Shown here in pieces: positions 7,329 through 14,446 of a stretch of DNA of 24,443 nt. This DNA is from Dehalococcoidales bacterium (GTDB taxonomy: Bacteria > Chloroflexota > Dehalococcoidia > Dehalococcoidales > UBA2162): assembly GCA_016932435.1 (NCBI GenBank), contig JAFGCW010000008.1, positions 1-24,443 of the forward strand, in the 5' to 3' direction. A program made the translations under genes and the position numbers. A model generated the notes under the pieces. The model had not been told where the DNA came from and made no database searches. It saw only the letters and a program-made list of their open reading frames with translations. Positions within the stretch are counted from its first letter, which is position 1. The number at the start of each line of letters is the position of its first letter.

Positions 7329-8582
7329 CTACCTGTAAACACCATATTCCTTTGTGAAATCAACCATGGTTTTTATATTCTCAGGCTTTGCTTTATCGAT
7401 GGAACTTCCGGCTGTCAGGATATACCCGCCGTCCTTCCCGATAACGTCTATCAGTTTCTTACAGCAGTTTTTCACATCATCCGGAGTACCTGTCTGCAGT
7501 ATCGAAGCAGGGACGTTTCCCATGATTGCCGTATGTCCTTTGAGAATATCCTTTGCCTTGTATATATCGGTCAGGTCGAGTCTGGCGACACTTTTCCCCG
7601 CAGGTAGCTCCAGGAGATACTGGATTCTTGTCGTCCAGTCGCCCTCGCAGAATATCAGGGGTGTCAGTCCGGCTTCTATTACTGCCAGAAGGACCTTTTT
7701 CAGAGTAGGCCAGTAGAATGTTTCGAACTGCTTTATAGACATGAAACCATCCGAGCCGCGATGCATTCCCATGAACAACAATTGTGGACACTCGTCGTTT
7801 TTCTCAACCGATGGTATTCCTCTTTTTATCCTGTCTTCCAGTATCTTGTCGCAGGCTTCCAGCAGCTTATCAGGCTGGCGGAACATGTCCGTCATCGCAC
7901 CCTGCATTCCTCTAAGGAAATCGGAGATTGAATCAAAAGGCGCTTGTGCCGTGCCCGGATAGAATTTTGGATACCCCAGTTTATCAATCTCTTCTCCGAA
8001 TGACTGCATCTTGTCACGCCACTTGAGCTGGATTTGCCCGATTTCCTGGAGTGTTTTTACGGAAACAGCAACCTCGGGGTCCGCGAGCGCTTCTGCCAGG
8101 GAAAGTGCTCCACGGAAGCTGAATCCCAGCGAAGACAGTTGCGGAAGCTTGCTGAGCGCTTCCATCGCGCCGCAGACACGGGGGAGATGCTTACGCATAA
8201 TGAAATCGGAAGTATCTTCGAGAAGAGCATCGTATTCGTCAGCTTTCATATTCTCGAGTTCAAGGTACTGGTGTGAGTCGTTAAGTGAGACTCCATGTCC
8301 CGGCCACTTCAGAGGCTTGGGGTCCAATAATTCAAGGGCTTCACCGGGTGAAAACGCGGTAACGTGTACAAGGTCCGGGTCGAAATCCGTCATGGTCTTG
8401 ATGTTAGCTTCAAGCCAGTGATCATAATCGTAAAATGCGGCTTCGTATGTCAGCCCCGTATACCAGGCAGGGAAGTAACTCAACTCCAGCATCACCGGCA
8501 CCCTGTCCGGTATCCGGAGTCGAACAGCATCGCCTAACCTCTTTCCTTTTTCCTTGTACCGCTGCGCAGGGGTAATAGTCAT
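7329..8582 (-). CDS. Uroporphyrinogen decarboxylase-family protein, second paralog, 417 aa
   Basis: It has the same length and the same segment order as its downstream neighbour: RIPDRVPV, KWPGHGV, GSDGFMSIKQFETFYWPTLKK, FCEGDWTTRIQYLLELPAGK, PENIKTMVDFTKEYGVYR. E313 aligns exactly with E313 of the paralog, preceded here by Cys312. Both Cys residues retained by the paralog are replaced (GHTAIMGN, YILTAGSS). The two proteins therefore probably differ in metal chemistry or form a heteromer. AGAGG precedes the ATG at 8582 by about 9 nt. It is cotranscribed with the cupin gene 40 nt upstream. Conserved length suggests tandem duplication followed by divergence. Substrate unknown. Confidence 0.85.
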   Translation of the reverse strand: MTITPAQRYKEKGKRLGDAVRLRIPDRVPVMLELSYFPAWYTGLTYEAAFYDYDHWLEANIKTMTDFDPDLVHVTAFSPGEALELLDPKPLKWPGHGVSLNDSHQYLELENMKADEYDALLEDTSDFIMRKHLPRVCGAMEALSKLPQLSSLGFSFRGALSLAEALADPEVAVSVKTLQEIGQIQLKWRDKMQSFGEEIDKLGYPKFYPGTAQAPFDSISDFLRGMQGAMTDMFRQPDKLLEACDKILEDRIKRGIPSVEKNDECPQLLFMGMHRGSDGFMSIKQFETFYWPTLKKVLLAVIEAGLTPLIFCEGDWTTRIQYLLELPAGKSVARLDLTDIYKAKDILKGHTAIMGNVPASILQTGTPDDVKNCCKKLIDVIGKDGGYILTAGSSIDKAKPENIKTMVDFTKEYGVYR

Positions 8583-8622
8583 GCTTTGTAACCTCTATTT
8601 GTTATGTTAAATGTTAATTCAA

Positions 8623-9138
8623 TTATCGGGGTCTACCTTCAAGGGATGCGGATTCCTGTCGCTGAGTGCTGGGATCAAACGGGCTGCAGGAAACTACCAC
8701 GAACACGCAGGGACTTTTTACGTTTTTCCAGGTCATTGGAAAATGCGCAAGTCCAGCCGGTACAAAAATACAGGCTGATGTATTTATCTCGATCTTCTCA
8801 AGCTCATCATCTTCACCGAGCCAGAATTCCACATCTGCTCCGAGGTCTTCGATATCGTTCGGATTCGTCCCCATGAACAGGAACATTTCATCGAAATCGT
8901 CATGTTTATGAGGTGCAAGACCGCCATCATTGCCGGTGCCAACCGTAAAATCACCTGAGATGATCCCGGATTCAAAGCCGACTACCGCGCTTGGAATTAT
9001 CTCTTTGCCGACCCATACCAGCGGTCCGGTATCAACCTTGCCCTCAAGGTCGATCTTATCCGGTATTTCAAGGTGTCCACCCTGACCGATAATTGCCGGT
9101 TTTCTGATTACATACTTTGAATATCTGGATTCTGCCAT
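8623..9138 (-). CDS. Cupin-domain protein, 171 aa; first gene of minus-strand operon
   Basis: A single cupin barrel. Motif 1 is APHKHDDFDEMFLFMG, with metal-ligand candidates H77, H79 and E84. Motif 2 is FVPAGLAHFP, with H132. The N-terminus MAESRYSKYVI matches the other cupins in this window (M-x-E-x-K-Y-x-K-Y-I/V), so these are one paralogous family. ATG at 9138 is chosen over an upstream in-frame ATG at 9192 for two reasons: AAGGAGG lies 9 nt before it, and the family N-terminus begins there. The extension to 9192 would also read through the palindrome at 9178-9196. The metal-bound enzymatic role (dioxygenase, isomerase, other) is not deducible. It is divergent from the plus-strand cupin operon. 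Confidence 0.85.
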   Translation of the reverse strand: MAESRYSKYVIRKPAIIGQGGHLEIPDKIDLEGKVDTGPLVWVGKEIIPSAVVGFESGIISGDFTVGTGNDGGLAPHKHDDFDEMFLFMGTNPNDIEDLGADVEFWLGEDDELEKIEINTSACIFVPAGLAHFPMTWKNVKSPCVFVVVSCSPFDPSTQRQESASLEGRPR

Positions 9139-9177
9139 ACTTATGTTCCTCCTTATTGATATCCTGAACAGAAATTG

Positions 9178-9196
9178 CCGGATGATGTTCATCCGG
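9178..9196. promoter_or_regulatory. Perfect palindrome in divergent cupin intergenic region
   Basis: CCGGATGA-TGT-TCATCCGG is an 8-bp perfect inverted repeat with a 3-nt spacer. It lies 40 nt upstream of the minus-strand cupin start and about 90 nt upstream of the plus-strand promoter. It could be a dimeric repressor operator for the divergent operons, or a hairpin in the minus-strand 5' UTR. No regulator gene lies nearby. Confidence 0.5.
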
Positions 9197-9285
9197 TCAG
9201 GTTATTTATGATACCAGAAACCGGTGTTTATAGGTACTTTGAGATTAACCGGTTCGCGGATACCTCAGGATATTTAAAACATGGG

Positions 9286-9314
9286 TTGAACTGTATTACT
9301 CAAGCTATTATTAT
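9286..9314 (+). promoter_or_regulatory. Candidate promoter of the plus-strand cupin operon
   Basis: TTGAAC (9286-9291), a 17-nt spacer and TATTAT (9309-9314), 50 nt upstream of the bicupin ATG. Confidence 0.5.
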
Positions 9315-9363
9315 AGGTGAAATCTCGATATTGGATTAATATAACGAAACAAAGGAGTGATAG

Positions 9364-10332
9364 ATGGCAGAGCTCAAGTATGCAAAGAACGTTATCACGG
9401 ACACAAGGGAATATACTCCTGAGGAAATGGCCAAGATAGAAGAAATGCGGGATAAAAGCCCCATAGAGTCGACCGTGGAAGGAATGCGGTTACTCTGGAT
9501 GGATGATGAAAAGGTAGAAGGAGCGGAGATGTACATGGAGTGCCTGTGGTTGTGGGAGGGAGTGACCACATCCGGTACAACCGAGGAACCTCATCACCAT
9601 GATTTTACCGAAGTTATCGGGTTTATCAGCACCGACCAGGATAATCCCGGAGAACTGGACGCCAGGATGGAAATCATCCTTGGAGACGAGACGCACTACC
9701 TGACAAAAAGCTGCCTTGTTCACATTCCTCCCGGAATGAAACACTGTCCCCTGACATTCCGTGAAGTTAACCGGCCGACCTTTTTCTTTACCCTTGCTCC
9801 GATAAGCCGCTACGGTCGCACTTCCGAGTCTACGGAACCGAAAGAAGGGCAGTCCAAAGAGGCTTTCTTTCTGCGTCCTGAGCCCGATTCTTCCGGGACA
9901 AGGTATGGCAGATTCATAATCACCGAGCCTAAACCGCACTGGGATCCTAAAAATCCTCCTCCTCCCCCGCCGCCAGGACCGAGAATGGCGAAATCCACCC
10001 AGGTGGTCTCCCTGGATGACGAAGCGTCATCGGGAGGTTTCTATGTGGACTTTGTCTGGATATGGAGTGGAGATATGACGATGTCACCGGAGGCTCATGC
10101 CCATGATTTCGATGAGATGATAGGCATAATCGGTTTTTGCGGCAAGGATGATCCGAGGAAAGCAGATGGTGATGTATCTATCGTTCTTGGAGATGAAAAA
10201 CACACCATCAGCCAGAGTTCCCTCATATACATACCGAAGGGACTGGATCACTGCCCAATCGAATTCAAGAACATTAACCAGCCGGTGCTGTGCTTCACTA
10301 TCGGGAATACTCCCATGTGGGGAAAGCAGTAA
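9364..10332 (+). CDS. Two-domain cupin (bicupin) protein with polyproline linker, 322 aa
   Basis: This has two tandem cupins. Domain 1 has EEPHHHDFTEVIGF (H77-H79, E83) and HIPPGMKHCPL (H127). Domain 2 has EAHAHDFDEMIGI (H245, H247, E251) and YIPKGLDHCPI (H296). Both domains begin with a K/R-Y-x-K/R-x-I-I segment (residues 5-12 and 180-187), so the protein looks like a fusion of two copies of the small cupins encoded around it. Seven consecutive prolines (198-204) lie between the domains. SD AAAGGAG precedes the ATG at 9364 by 6 nt. It is the first gene of a four-cupin operon with gaps of 21-44 nt. Bicupins include oxalate decarboxylase and ring-cleavage dioxygenases, but motif spacing here does not let me choose. 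Confidence 0.85.
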   Translation: MAELKYAKNVITDTREYTPEEMAKIEEMRDKSPIESTVEGMRLLWMDDEKVEGAEMYMECLWLWEGVTTSGTTEEPHHHDFTEVIGFISTDQDNPGELDARMEIILGDETHYLTKSCLVHIPPGMKHCPLTFREVNRPTFFFTLAPISRYGRTSESTEPKEGQSKEAFFLRPEPDSSGTRYGRFIITEPKPHWDPKNPPPPPPPGPRMAKSTQVVSLDDEASSGGFYVDFVWIWSGDMTMSPEAHAHDFDEMIGIIGFCGKDDPRKADGDVSIVLGDEKHTISQSSLIYIPKGLDHCPIEFKNINQPVLCFTIGNTPMWGKQ

Positions 10333-10367
10333 TCGGGCAGCAATCTTGTAAGTCGAAAGGAATGAAA

Positions 10368-10784
10368 ATGACAGAAAAAAAAGATGTCGACAAATATGTA
10401 CTTGCCCCGGAAATAAAGCAATACGGCGACCTGCAGGTATTCGAGTTTCACGGTAAAGATGCCCGTGGATATGATTTTGGTGTACAGCTTACTCCTGTCC
10501 AGGCATTGCCGTTAATAAATGAACCTCCGAAGGCGGTAGATGCCGATCGTGTGAATATGTACACCGGTGGAGACCATGAGAAGATAGGTGATATCAGTAC
10601 AGAGATCGAAATTACCATGGGTGAGAAGTCAGAAACATACACAATAGATTCAGCTGCAATGACCTATGTCCCCAAAGGTGTACCTTACGGTCACCGTGTT
10701 ACGGGAAGTACGGACAAGACTTCCTGGGTGCTAACTCTTACCCTGCCGCCAAAATATATTCCCCCTGAGAAACCAGGGAGTTAA
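10368..10784 (+). CDS. Degenerate cupin-like protein, 138 aa
   Basis: It shares the family N-terminus (MTEKKDVDKYVLAPE) and a motif-2-like YVPKGVPYGHRV with H109. It has no His-x-His motif 1: the equivalent stretch reads NEPPKAVDADRVNMYTGGDHEKIGD. It has probably lost the usual metal site and may be a structural or ligand-binding partner of its neighbours. ATG at 10368 is chosen because AAAGGA (10356-10361) lies 6 nt upstream. ATG at 10362 would abut the SD, and an in-frame ATG at 10290 lies inside the preceding gene. It ends 44 nt before the next cupin. Confidence 0.75.
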   Translation: MTEKKDVDKYVLAPEIKQYGDLQVFEFHGKDARGYDFGVQLTPVQALPLINEPPKAVDADRVNMYTGGDHEKIGDISTEIEITMGEKSETYTIDSAAMTYVPKGVPYGHRVTGSTDKTSWVLTLTLPPKYIPPEKPGS

Positions 10785-10828
10785 TAGTTCCACCGATAAT
10801 TCAGACGTCAAGCTATGAGGAGAAAGTA

Positions 10829-11263
10829 ATGACAGAAACCAAATATGAAAGATATATTTTACATGATGTAAAGAAGCCCTGGCCGACATTCGGAAACATG
10901 AACAGCGATTTCCTTGGTGGAAACGAGGAATTTATGAAAGGAATAGAAGGCGCCAGGCCTAATTTTGCTCTTTACTACGTTGTCAGAGCAGGTATGTTCG
11001 CAGAACCTCCGCACTCTCACTACGCTGATGAGTATCTGATGTTTCTTGGCACTGATCCCCACGATATGAAAAGTCTTGGGGCAACGGTGGAAATAGCGTT
11101 CGGTGAAGAATGGGAAAAGGCCGAGTTTTCTACATCGGCGATGGTCTATTTCCCTAAAGGCCTGCAGCATTGTCCGATACATGTAAAAAAGATGGACAGG
11201 CCTTTCCTTTTCGGCCATTTCTGGCCGATGGGAGAAGACCCGGTACTTGTACCGGCGGAATAA
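10829..11263 (+). CDS. Cupin-domain protein, 144 aa
   Basis: A single small cupin of the local family (MTETKYERYILHDV). Motif 1 is EPPHSHYADEYLMFLG, with H62, H64 and E68. Motif 2 is YFPKGLQHCPI, with H114. The DPHDMKSLGATVEI segment after motif 1 matches the N-D-I-E-D-L-G-A-D-V-E segment of the minus-strand cupin, which may be its closest relative here. SD GAGGAG precedes the ATG by 6-7 nt. It is third in the operon. Confidence 0.85.
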   Translation: MTETKYERYILHDVKKPWPTFGNMNSDFLGGNEEFMKGIEGARPNFALYYVVRAGMFAEPPHSHYADEYLMFLGTDPHDMKSLGATVEIAFGEEWEKAEFSTSAMVYFPKGLQHCPIHVKKMDRPFLFGHFWPMGEDPVLVPAE

Positions 11264-11284
11264 ACAGCAACGGGGAGAAAAGAC

Positions 11285-11761
11285 ATGACAGAAAAAAAGT
11301 ATCATAAGTACATATTGACCGAACCTGATAAAGACTACCTGGCATCGCTGAAAACACCCAAAAGCATCGAAGAACAGAGAGAGGCCGGTAGTTATTTCGA
11401 GGGAGTGTACATGTTCCACCTGGATGATAAGATTCTTCCGGGAGGTTTTTACACCGACTGTCACTGGATCACCGCAGTCCATGGTAACGGCGGAGTTCAG
11501 ACGGAAATAGCCCATACTCATGATTTTGGTGAAACACTCGGTTTTGTCGGGTCGATTCTCAGTGACCCGCGGGAACTTGGTGGTGAAATAGAATTCTGGC
11601 TAGAAGATGAGCAATATATTATCGATAAGAGTTGCCTGATCTTCGTACCTGCCGGGATGAAACATTTACCCCTGATATTCCGCAGGGTGGACAGTCCGAT
11701 TTTCTTCTGGACCGCAAGTGACAGCAAAGCTTATGGCAGGACATCGGGTAACGAGTTTTAG
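11285..11761 (+). CDS. Cupin-domain protein, 158 aa; last gene of cupin operon
   Basis: A single cupin (MTEKKYHKYILTEPDKDY). Motif 1 is EIAHTHDFGETLGFVG, with H77, H79 and E83. Motif 2 is FVPAGMKHLPL, with H127. Its C-terminus (SKAYGRTS) and motif spacing are close to domain 1 of the bicupin (SRYGRTS), suggesting recent common origin. SD GGGGAG precedes the ATG by about 7 nt. It is 21 nt from the preceding cupin. No terminator lies directly after it; the nearest is at 11902, beyond the next promoter. Confidence 0.85.
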   Translation: MTEKKYHKYILTEPDKDYLASLKTPKSIEEQREAGSYFEGVYMFHLDDKILPGGFYTDCHWITAVHGNGGVQTEIAHTHDFGETLGFVGSILSDPRELGGEIEFWLEDEQYIIDKSCLIFVPAGMKHLPLIFRRVDSPIFFWTASDSKAYGRTSGNEF

Positions 11762-11801
11762 ACTATTATTAAAATATAGTGTAAAGCGATCTACTTTAGT
11801 A

Positions 11802-11830
11802 TTGACATTACAGCTGAAATTGTATACATT
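11802..11830 (+). promoter_or_regulatory. Promoter of the 12083 binding-protein gene (or of a short leader RNA)
   Basis: Exact TTGACA (11802-11807), 17-nt spacer, TACATT (11825-11830). The same architecture occurs at the other four binding-protein promoters in this window. The leader to the GTG start would be about 245 nt. Confidence 0.75.
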
Positions 11831-11844
11831 TGAGTTCATACTAG

Positions 11845-12029
11845 TACCTGTAGGGAATATATGAATAAATATTTCGAACAGGGAAATTATAACTGTTTGT
11901 AGGACGCCAGATTACCATTTATTACGTTTTCTGGTGTCCGTCTTTTTTATGAGATAAATCATGGGATTAATCAGTATTTTTTGTCCAGGTTAAGAAGAAA
12001 TTTTGATTAAGACAGGTAGAGGAGGTGAG
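11845..12029 (+). promoter_or_regulatory. Structured leader of the 12083 gene with internal terminator and orphan SD
   Basis: TACCTGT (11845-11851) can pair perfectly with ACAGGTA (12012-12018), which abuts an orphan SD (AGAGGAGGTG, 12018-12027). That SD lies 62 nt upstream of the start codon. Inside are a 7-bp hairpin (11875-11881 with 11893-11899) and an intrinsic terminator (11902-11948). The layout of a closing stem ending at a GAGGAGGTG resembles the other leaders, but the interior is different and the closing stem is a single unsupported prediction. Confidence 0.4.
11902..11948 (+). terminator. Intrinsic terminator inside the 12083 leader (attenuator candidate)
   Basis: GGACGCCAGA (11902-11911) pairs with TCTGGTGTCC (11930-11939), a 10-bp stem with one G-T pair, followed by GTCTTTTTT. 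It lies about 65 nt after the predicted start site and 135 nt before the coding region. It could attenuate the binding-protein gene, make a roughly 110-nt small RNA, and/or terminate read-through from the cupin operon. Confidence 0.8.
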
Positions 12030-12082
12030 ATATAGAAAATATATATTATGCGATCAGAATGCCAAAGAGGAGGATGTGAAAA

Positions 12083-13888
12083 GTGTTAAAAAAAATAGTA
12101 TGGATGCTTATTAGTTGCATAATGATCCTATCCTTGGTAGTAGCATCATGTGGCACGGAAACCGAAGAAGCAAAAGTAGTGGAAGATGAAGGTTCTGATG
12201 AAGTAAAGATTATTGAAACTTCATCGGGTACTGAAGCTATGGAGAAAATAGTAGAAGAAAAGGGACTCCGTGATCCTGATGAACCCAAGTATGGAGGTAT
12301 CTATAATTTCATATCGATGGGTGATTACCGGGGATGGGATCCGGTAATCAACCTTACCATGGACTGTCCCGCCCAGCACTACATCGGCGGTTATCCGATG
12401 ATGGGTGACTGGACGAAAGGTCCTGCCGGAACCAAAGAAATCTTGTGGATAGGCGGTTTCGCGGGACGTGGCGATGTCTGGACGGGAAATCTTGCCGAGA
12501 GCTGGGAAATACCCGATAATACTCATATCGTCTTCCATGTCCGCCAGGGCGTGTACTTCCAGGATAAAGCTCCCGTAAATGGCAGGGAGATGGATGCCTA
12601 CGACTTCGAGTATAGCATGAATCGTACCTGGTATGATGAGAGAGCTTATCATCCTCATGCAGTTGATGCGGATGCTATACCGACATCGATAACGGCAACC
12701 GATAAATGGACCTGCGTGATGGATGTACCAGCAAAGCAGATAGGTGTCATCTGGCTGCTGACCGGCGCAATGTCCTGGATTTATCCTCACGAGGTTATCG
12801 ATGTATACGGTGATATGCTTGACTGGGAGAACCTGGTCGGTGCCGGTCCGTATATACTGACCGACTATGTTACTGCCAGCATGATCAAGTATGAGAGGAA
12901 TCCTAATTACTGGCAGCATGACCCGTTCAATCCTGAGAATCAGTTGCCGTACTTTGATGGACTGAAATCGTTAATAATTGCCGACAGTTCGACTCAACAG
13001 GCTGCTTTCAGGACAGGTCAGGTCGACAGAATGGGCGGTCTTAAATGGGAAGATGGAGAACTTTTCAAGCAACAATGCCCGGATATGCTGTATATTACAG
13101 GCTACGGCATGTGTGAATTCCCCTGCATGATAGTTAACAATCCTGATTTGCCCTACTATGATATAAAGGTACGTAAAGCGATGAACATGGCTGTCAATCA
13201 GCAGGAGATTCTGGATGATTATTACAGCGGTCATGCTACCATTCTCGGCTGGCCCTATCTGCCGACCACCGATTATGCACCATGGTACGTACCGCTGGAA
13301 GAACAGCCCGCATCCGTCCAGGAGTTGTACAGCTATGATCCGGAAGGAGCAAAGCAGTTACTCGCCGATGCCGGTTATCCTGATGGATTCAAGTGTAATA
13401 TACAATGTGTACAAGCTAACTCGGACTTCGTTTCCATAATCAAGGAATACATGGTAGATGTCGGTATCGATATGAATATCGAACCTATGGAATCAGGCGC
13501 TTTCTACAGCATTACCAGAGCCAGGAAACACGAGGACATGATATACAAGTTCTGGACTCAGCACTGGCCGGCAAGGTTCCTCGATTGCCGCATGGAGAGT
13601 TTCGATAACCATGCGTTCTTTGAGACCCCACAGACCAGGGCGTGGTATAACGATATCATGGGCAACTACTTTAACCCGGACTACATTAATCCAATACTTA
13701 AAGAATATGGCTCATACATTCTCGAACAAGCTACCGGTATCTGGCTTCCTGTACCGTATGCCTATCACATGTGGTGGCCATGGCTGCAAAACTACCACGG
13801 CGAAGGCACCATGGGTTTTGCCCAGCCCGAATTCTTCGTCTACTTCAGCTGGCTGGATACTGAGATGAAAGCAGAGATGGGATATTAG
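12083..13888 (+). CDS. ABC transporter family-5 substrate-binding lipoprotein, 601 aa
   Basis: MLKKIVWMLISCIMILSLVVAS-C is a lipoprotein signal peptide (Cys23). An acidic linker follows, then the family-5 (DppA/OppA/NikA-like) fold. The region starts YGGIYNFISMGDYRGWDPV, contains NLAESWEIPDNTHIVFHVRQGVYFQD and AYDFEYSMNRT (the usual ordered segments), and later VRKAMNMAVNQQEILDDYYSGHA and AKQLLADAGYPDGFK. It binds peptides, sugars, nickel chelates or other solutes; the ligand is unknown. Length is above the usual 500-550. GTG at 12083 follows AGAGGAGGA. It is a divergent relative of the three downstream binding proteins, sharing the signal peptide and the NLAESWE and AEAGYPDGFK-type segments. 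It is monocistronic, with its own promoter and terminator, and no transporter genes are adjacent. Confidence 0.9.
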   Translation: MLKKIVWMLISCIMILSLVVASCGTETEEAKVVEDEGSDEVKIIETSSGTEAMEKIVEEKGLRDPDEPKYGGIYNFISMGDYRGWDPVINLTMDCPAQHYIGGYPMMGDWTKGPAGTKEILWIGGFAGRGDVWTGNLAESWEIPDNTHIVFHVRQGVYFQDKAPVNGREMDAYDFEYSMNRTWYDERAYHPHAVDADAIPTSITATDKWTCVMDVPAKQIGVIWLLTGAMSWIYPHEVIDVYGDMLDWENLVGAGPYILTDYVTASMIKYERNPNYWQHDPFNPENQLPYFDGLKSLIIADSSTQQAAFRTGQVDRMGGLKWEDGELFKQQCPDMLYITGYGMCEFPCMIVNNPDLPYYDIKVRKAMNMAVNQQEILDDYYSGHATILGWPYLPTTDYAPWYVPLEEQPASVQELYSYDPEGAKQLLADAGYPDGFKCNIQCVQANSDFVSIIKEYMVDVGIDMNIEPMESGAFYSITRARKHEDMIYKFWTQHWPARFLDCRMESFDNHAFFETPQTRAWYNDIMGNYFNPDYINPILKEYGSYILEQATGIWLPVPYAYHMWWPWLQNYHGEGTMGFAQPEFFVYFSWLDTEMKAEMGY

Positions 13889-13922
13889 TCCTGATATTCT
13901 GATTTCAAATATTCTATGATTC

Positions 13923-13960
13923 AGGGCCGGAGATATTACTCTCTCCGGCCCTTATCTTTT
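13923..13960 (+). terminator. Rho-independent terminator of the 12083 gene
   Basis: An 11-bp perfect stem (AGGGCCGGAGA at 13923-13933, TCTCCGGCCCT at 13942-13952) followed by TATCTTTT, 34 nt after the stop codon. Confidence 0.85.
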
Positions 13961-14032
13961 GCATTCATAATCGTTCTACATACTCTTGTTCTTTTATTAC
14001 TGAAAAGTAAATATGAAAAACCATCGTTCAAC

Positions 14033-14061
14033 TTGACATTTGACCTCAAAAGGATTACATT
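14033..14061 (+). promoter_or_regulatory. Promoter of the 14447 binding-protein gene
   Basis: Exact TTGACA (14033-14038), 17-nt spacer, TACATT (14056-14061). The predicted leader is about 380 nt. Confidence 0.75.
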
Positions 14062-14081
14062 CAATATGAATGAATGTAATC
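14053..14081. promoter_or_regulatory. Inverted repeat overlapping the -10 box (operator candidate)
   Basis: GATTACATTC (14053-14062) and GAATGTAATC (14072-14081) are perfect 10-bp arms 9 nt apart. They cover the -10 box and the start point, which suits a repressor dimer. The other promoters in the window do not carry this repeat. Confidence 0.55.
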
Positions 14082-14217
14082 TGTTGAAAAACAGTAATCG
14101 GCTTGTGTCACCTCTATAACAAGATAAAAGGATTCCGGAGCTGCTAAGAGATATTATCGTGTGTTCAGGTGCCTTTCCGTGTGCTTAACAAAGGTATATT
14201 TGATATATTCGTGTGCG

Positions 14218-14340
14218 TGGATCTGAAATCATTAGATTTTCAGCCCGTTGCTCAGTTTATTATCATCCGGACTTTAACCGTGACCGGAATGACCCTTTTG
14301 GGATAATCAGGTTTTCAGGACAGGTCCAGTTCAGGAGGTG
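14218..14340 (+). promoter_or_regulatory. Diverged copy of the SBP-leader RNA element with orphan SD
   Basis: The closing stem TGGATCTG (14218-14225) / CAGGTCCA (14321-14328) replaces CTGGCCC.../...GGGCCAG of the other copies by different base pairs in the same place. The 3' half aligns with the 19422 and 21867 copies: GTGACCGGA, CCCTTTTGGGATAATCAGG, GGTCCAGT, then AGGAGGTG. The internal CCAGGG/CCCTGG stem and the CCTCC loop are not recognisable. The orphan SD GGAGG (14334-14338) is 113 nt from the ATG, the same distance as at 19660. No start-stop ORF follows it here. Confidence 0.5.
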
Positions 14341-14398
14341 GAATATAGACTTAATACAATTGAATATTATTTCAGTTATTACCAGATAAAAAATCGTA

Positions 14399-14423
14399 TC
14401 TTTCATAAATACTCTATGAAAGA
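14399..14423 (+). promoter_or_regulatory. Hairpin just upstream of the SD of the 14447 gene
   Basis: TCTTTCATA, loop AATACTC, TATGAAAGA: a 9-bp perfect hairpin ending 6 nt before the SD GAGGAGG. The 19660 gene has the same hairpin with a compensated C-G pair in place of T-A. Confidence 0.55.
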
Positions 14424-14446
14424 ACGTACGAGGAGGAAACGCTTAT

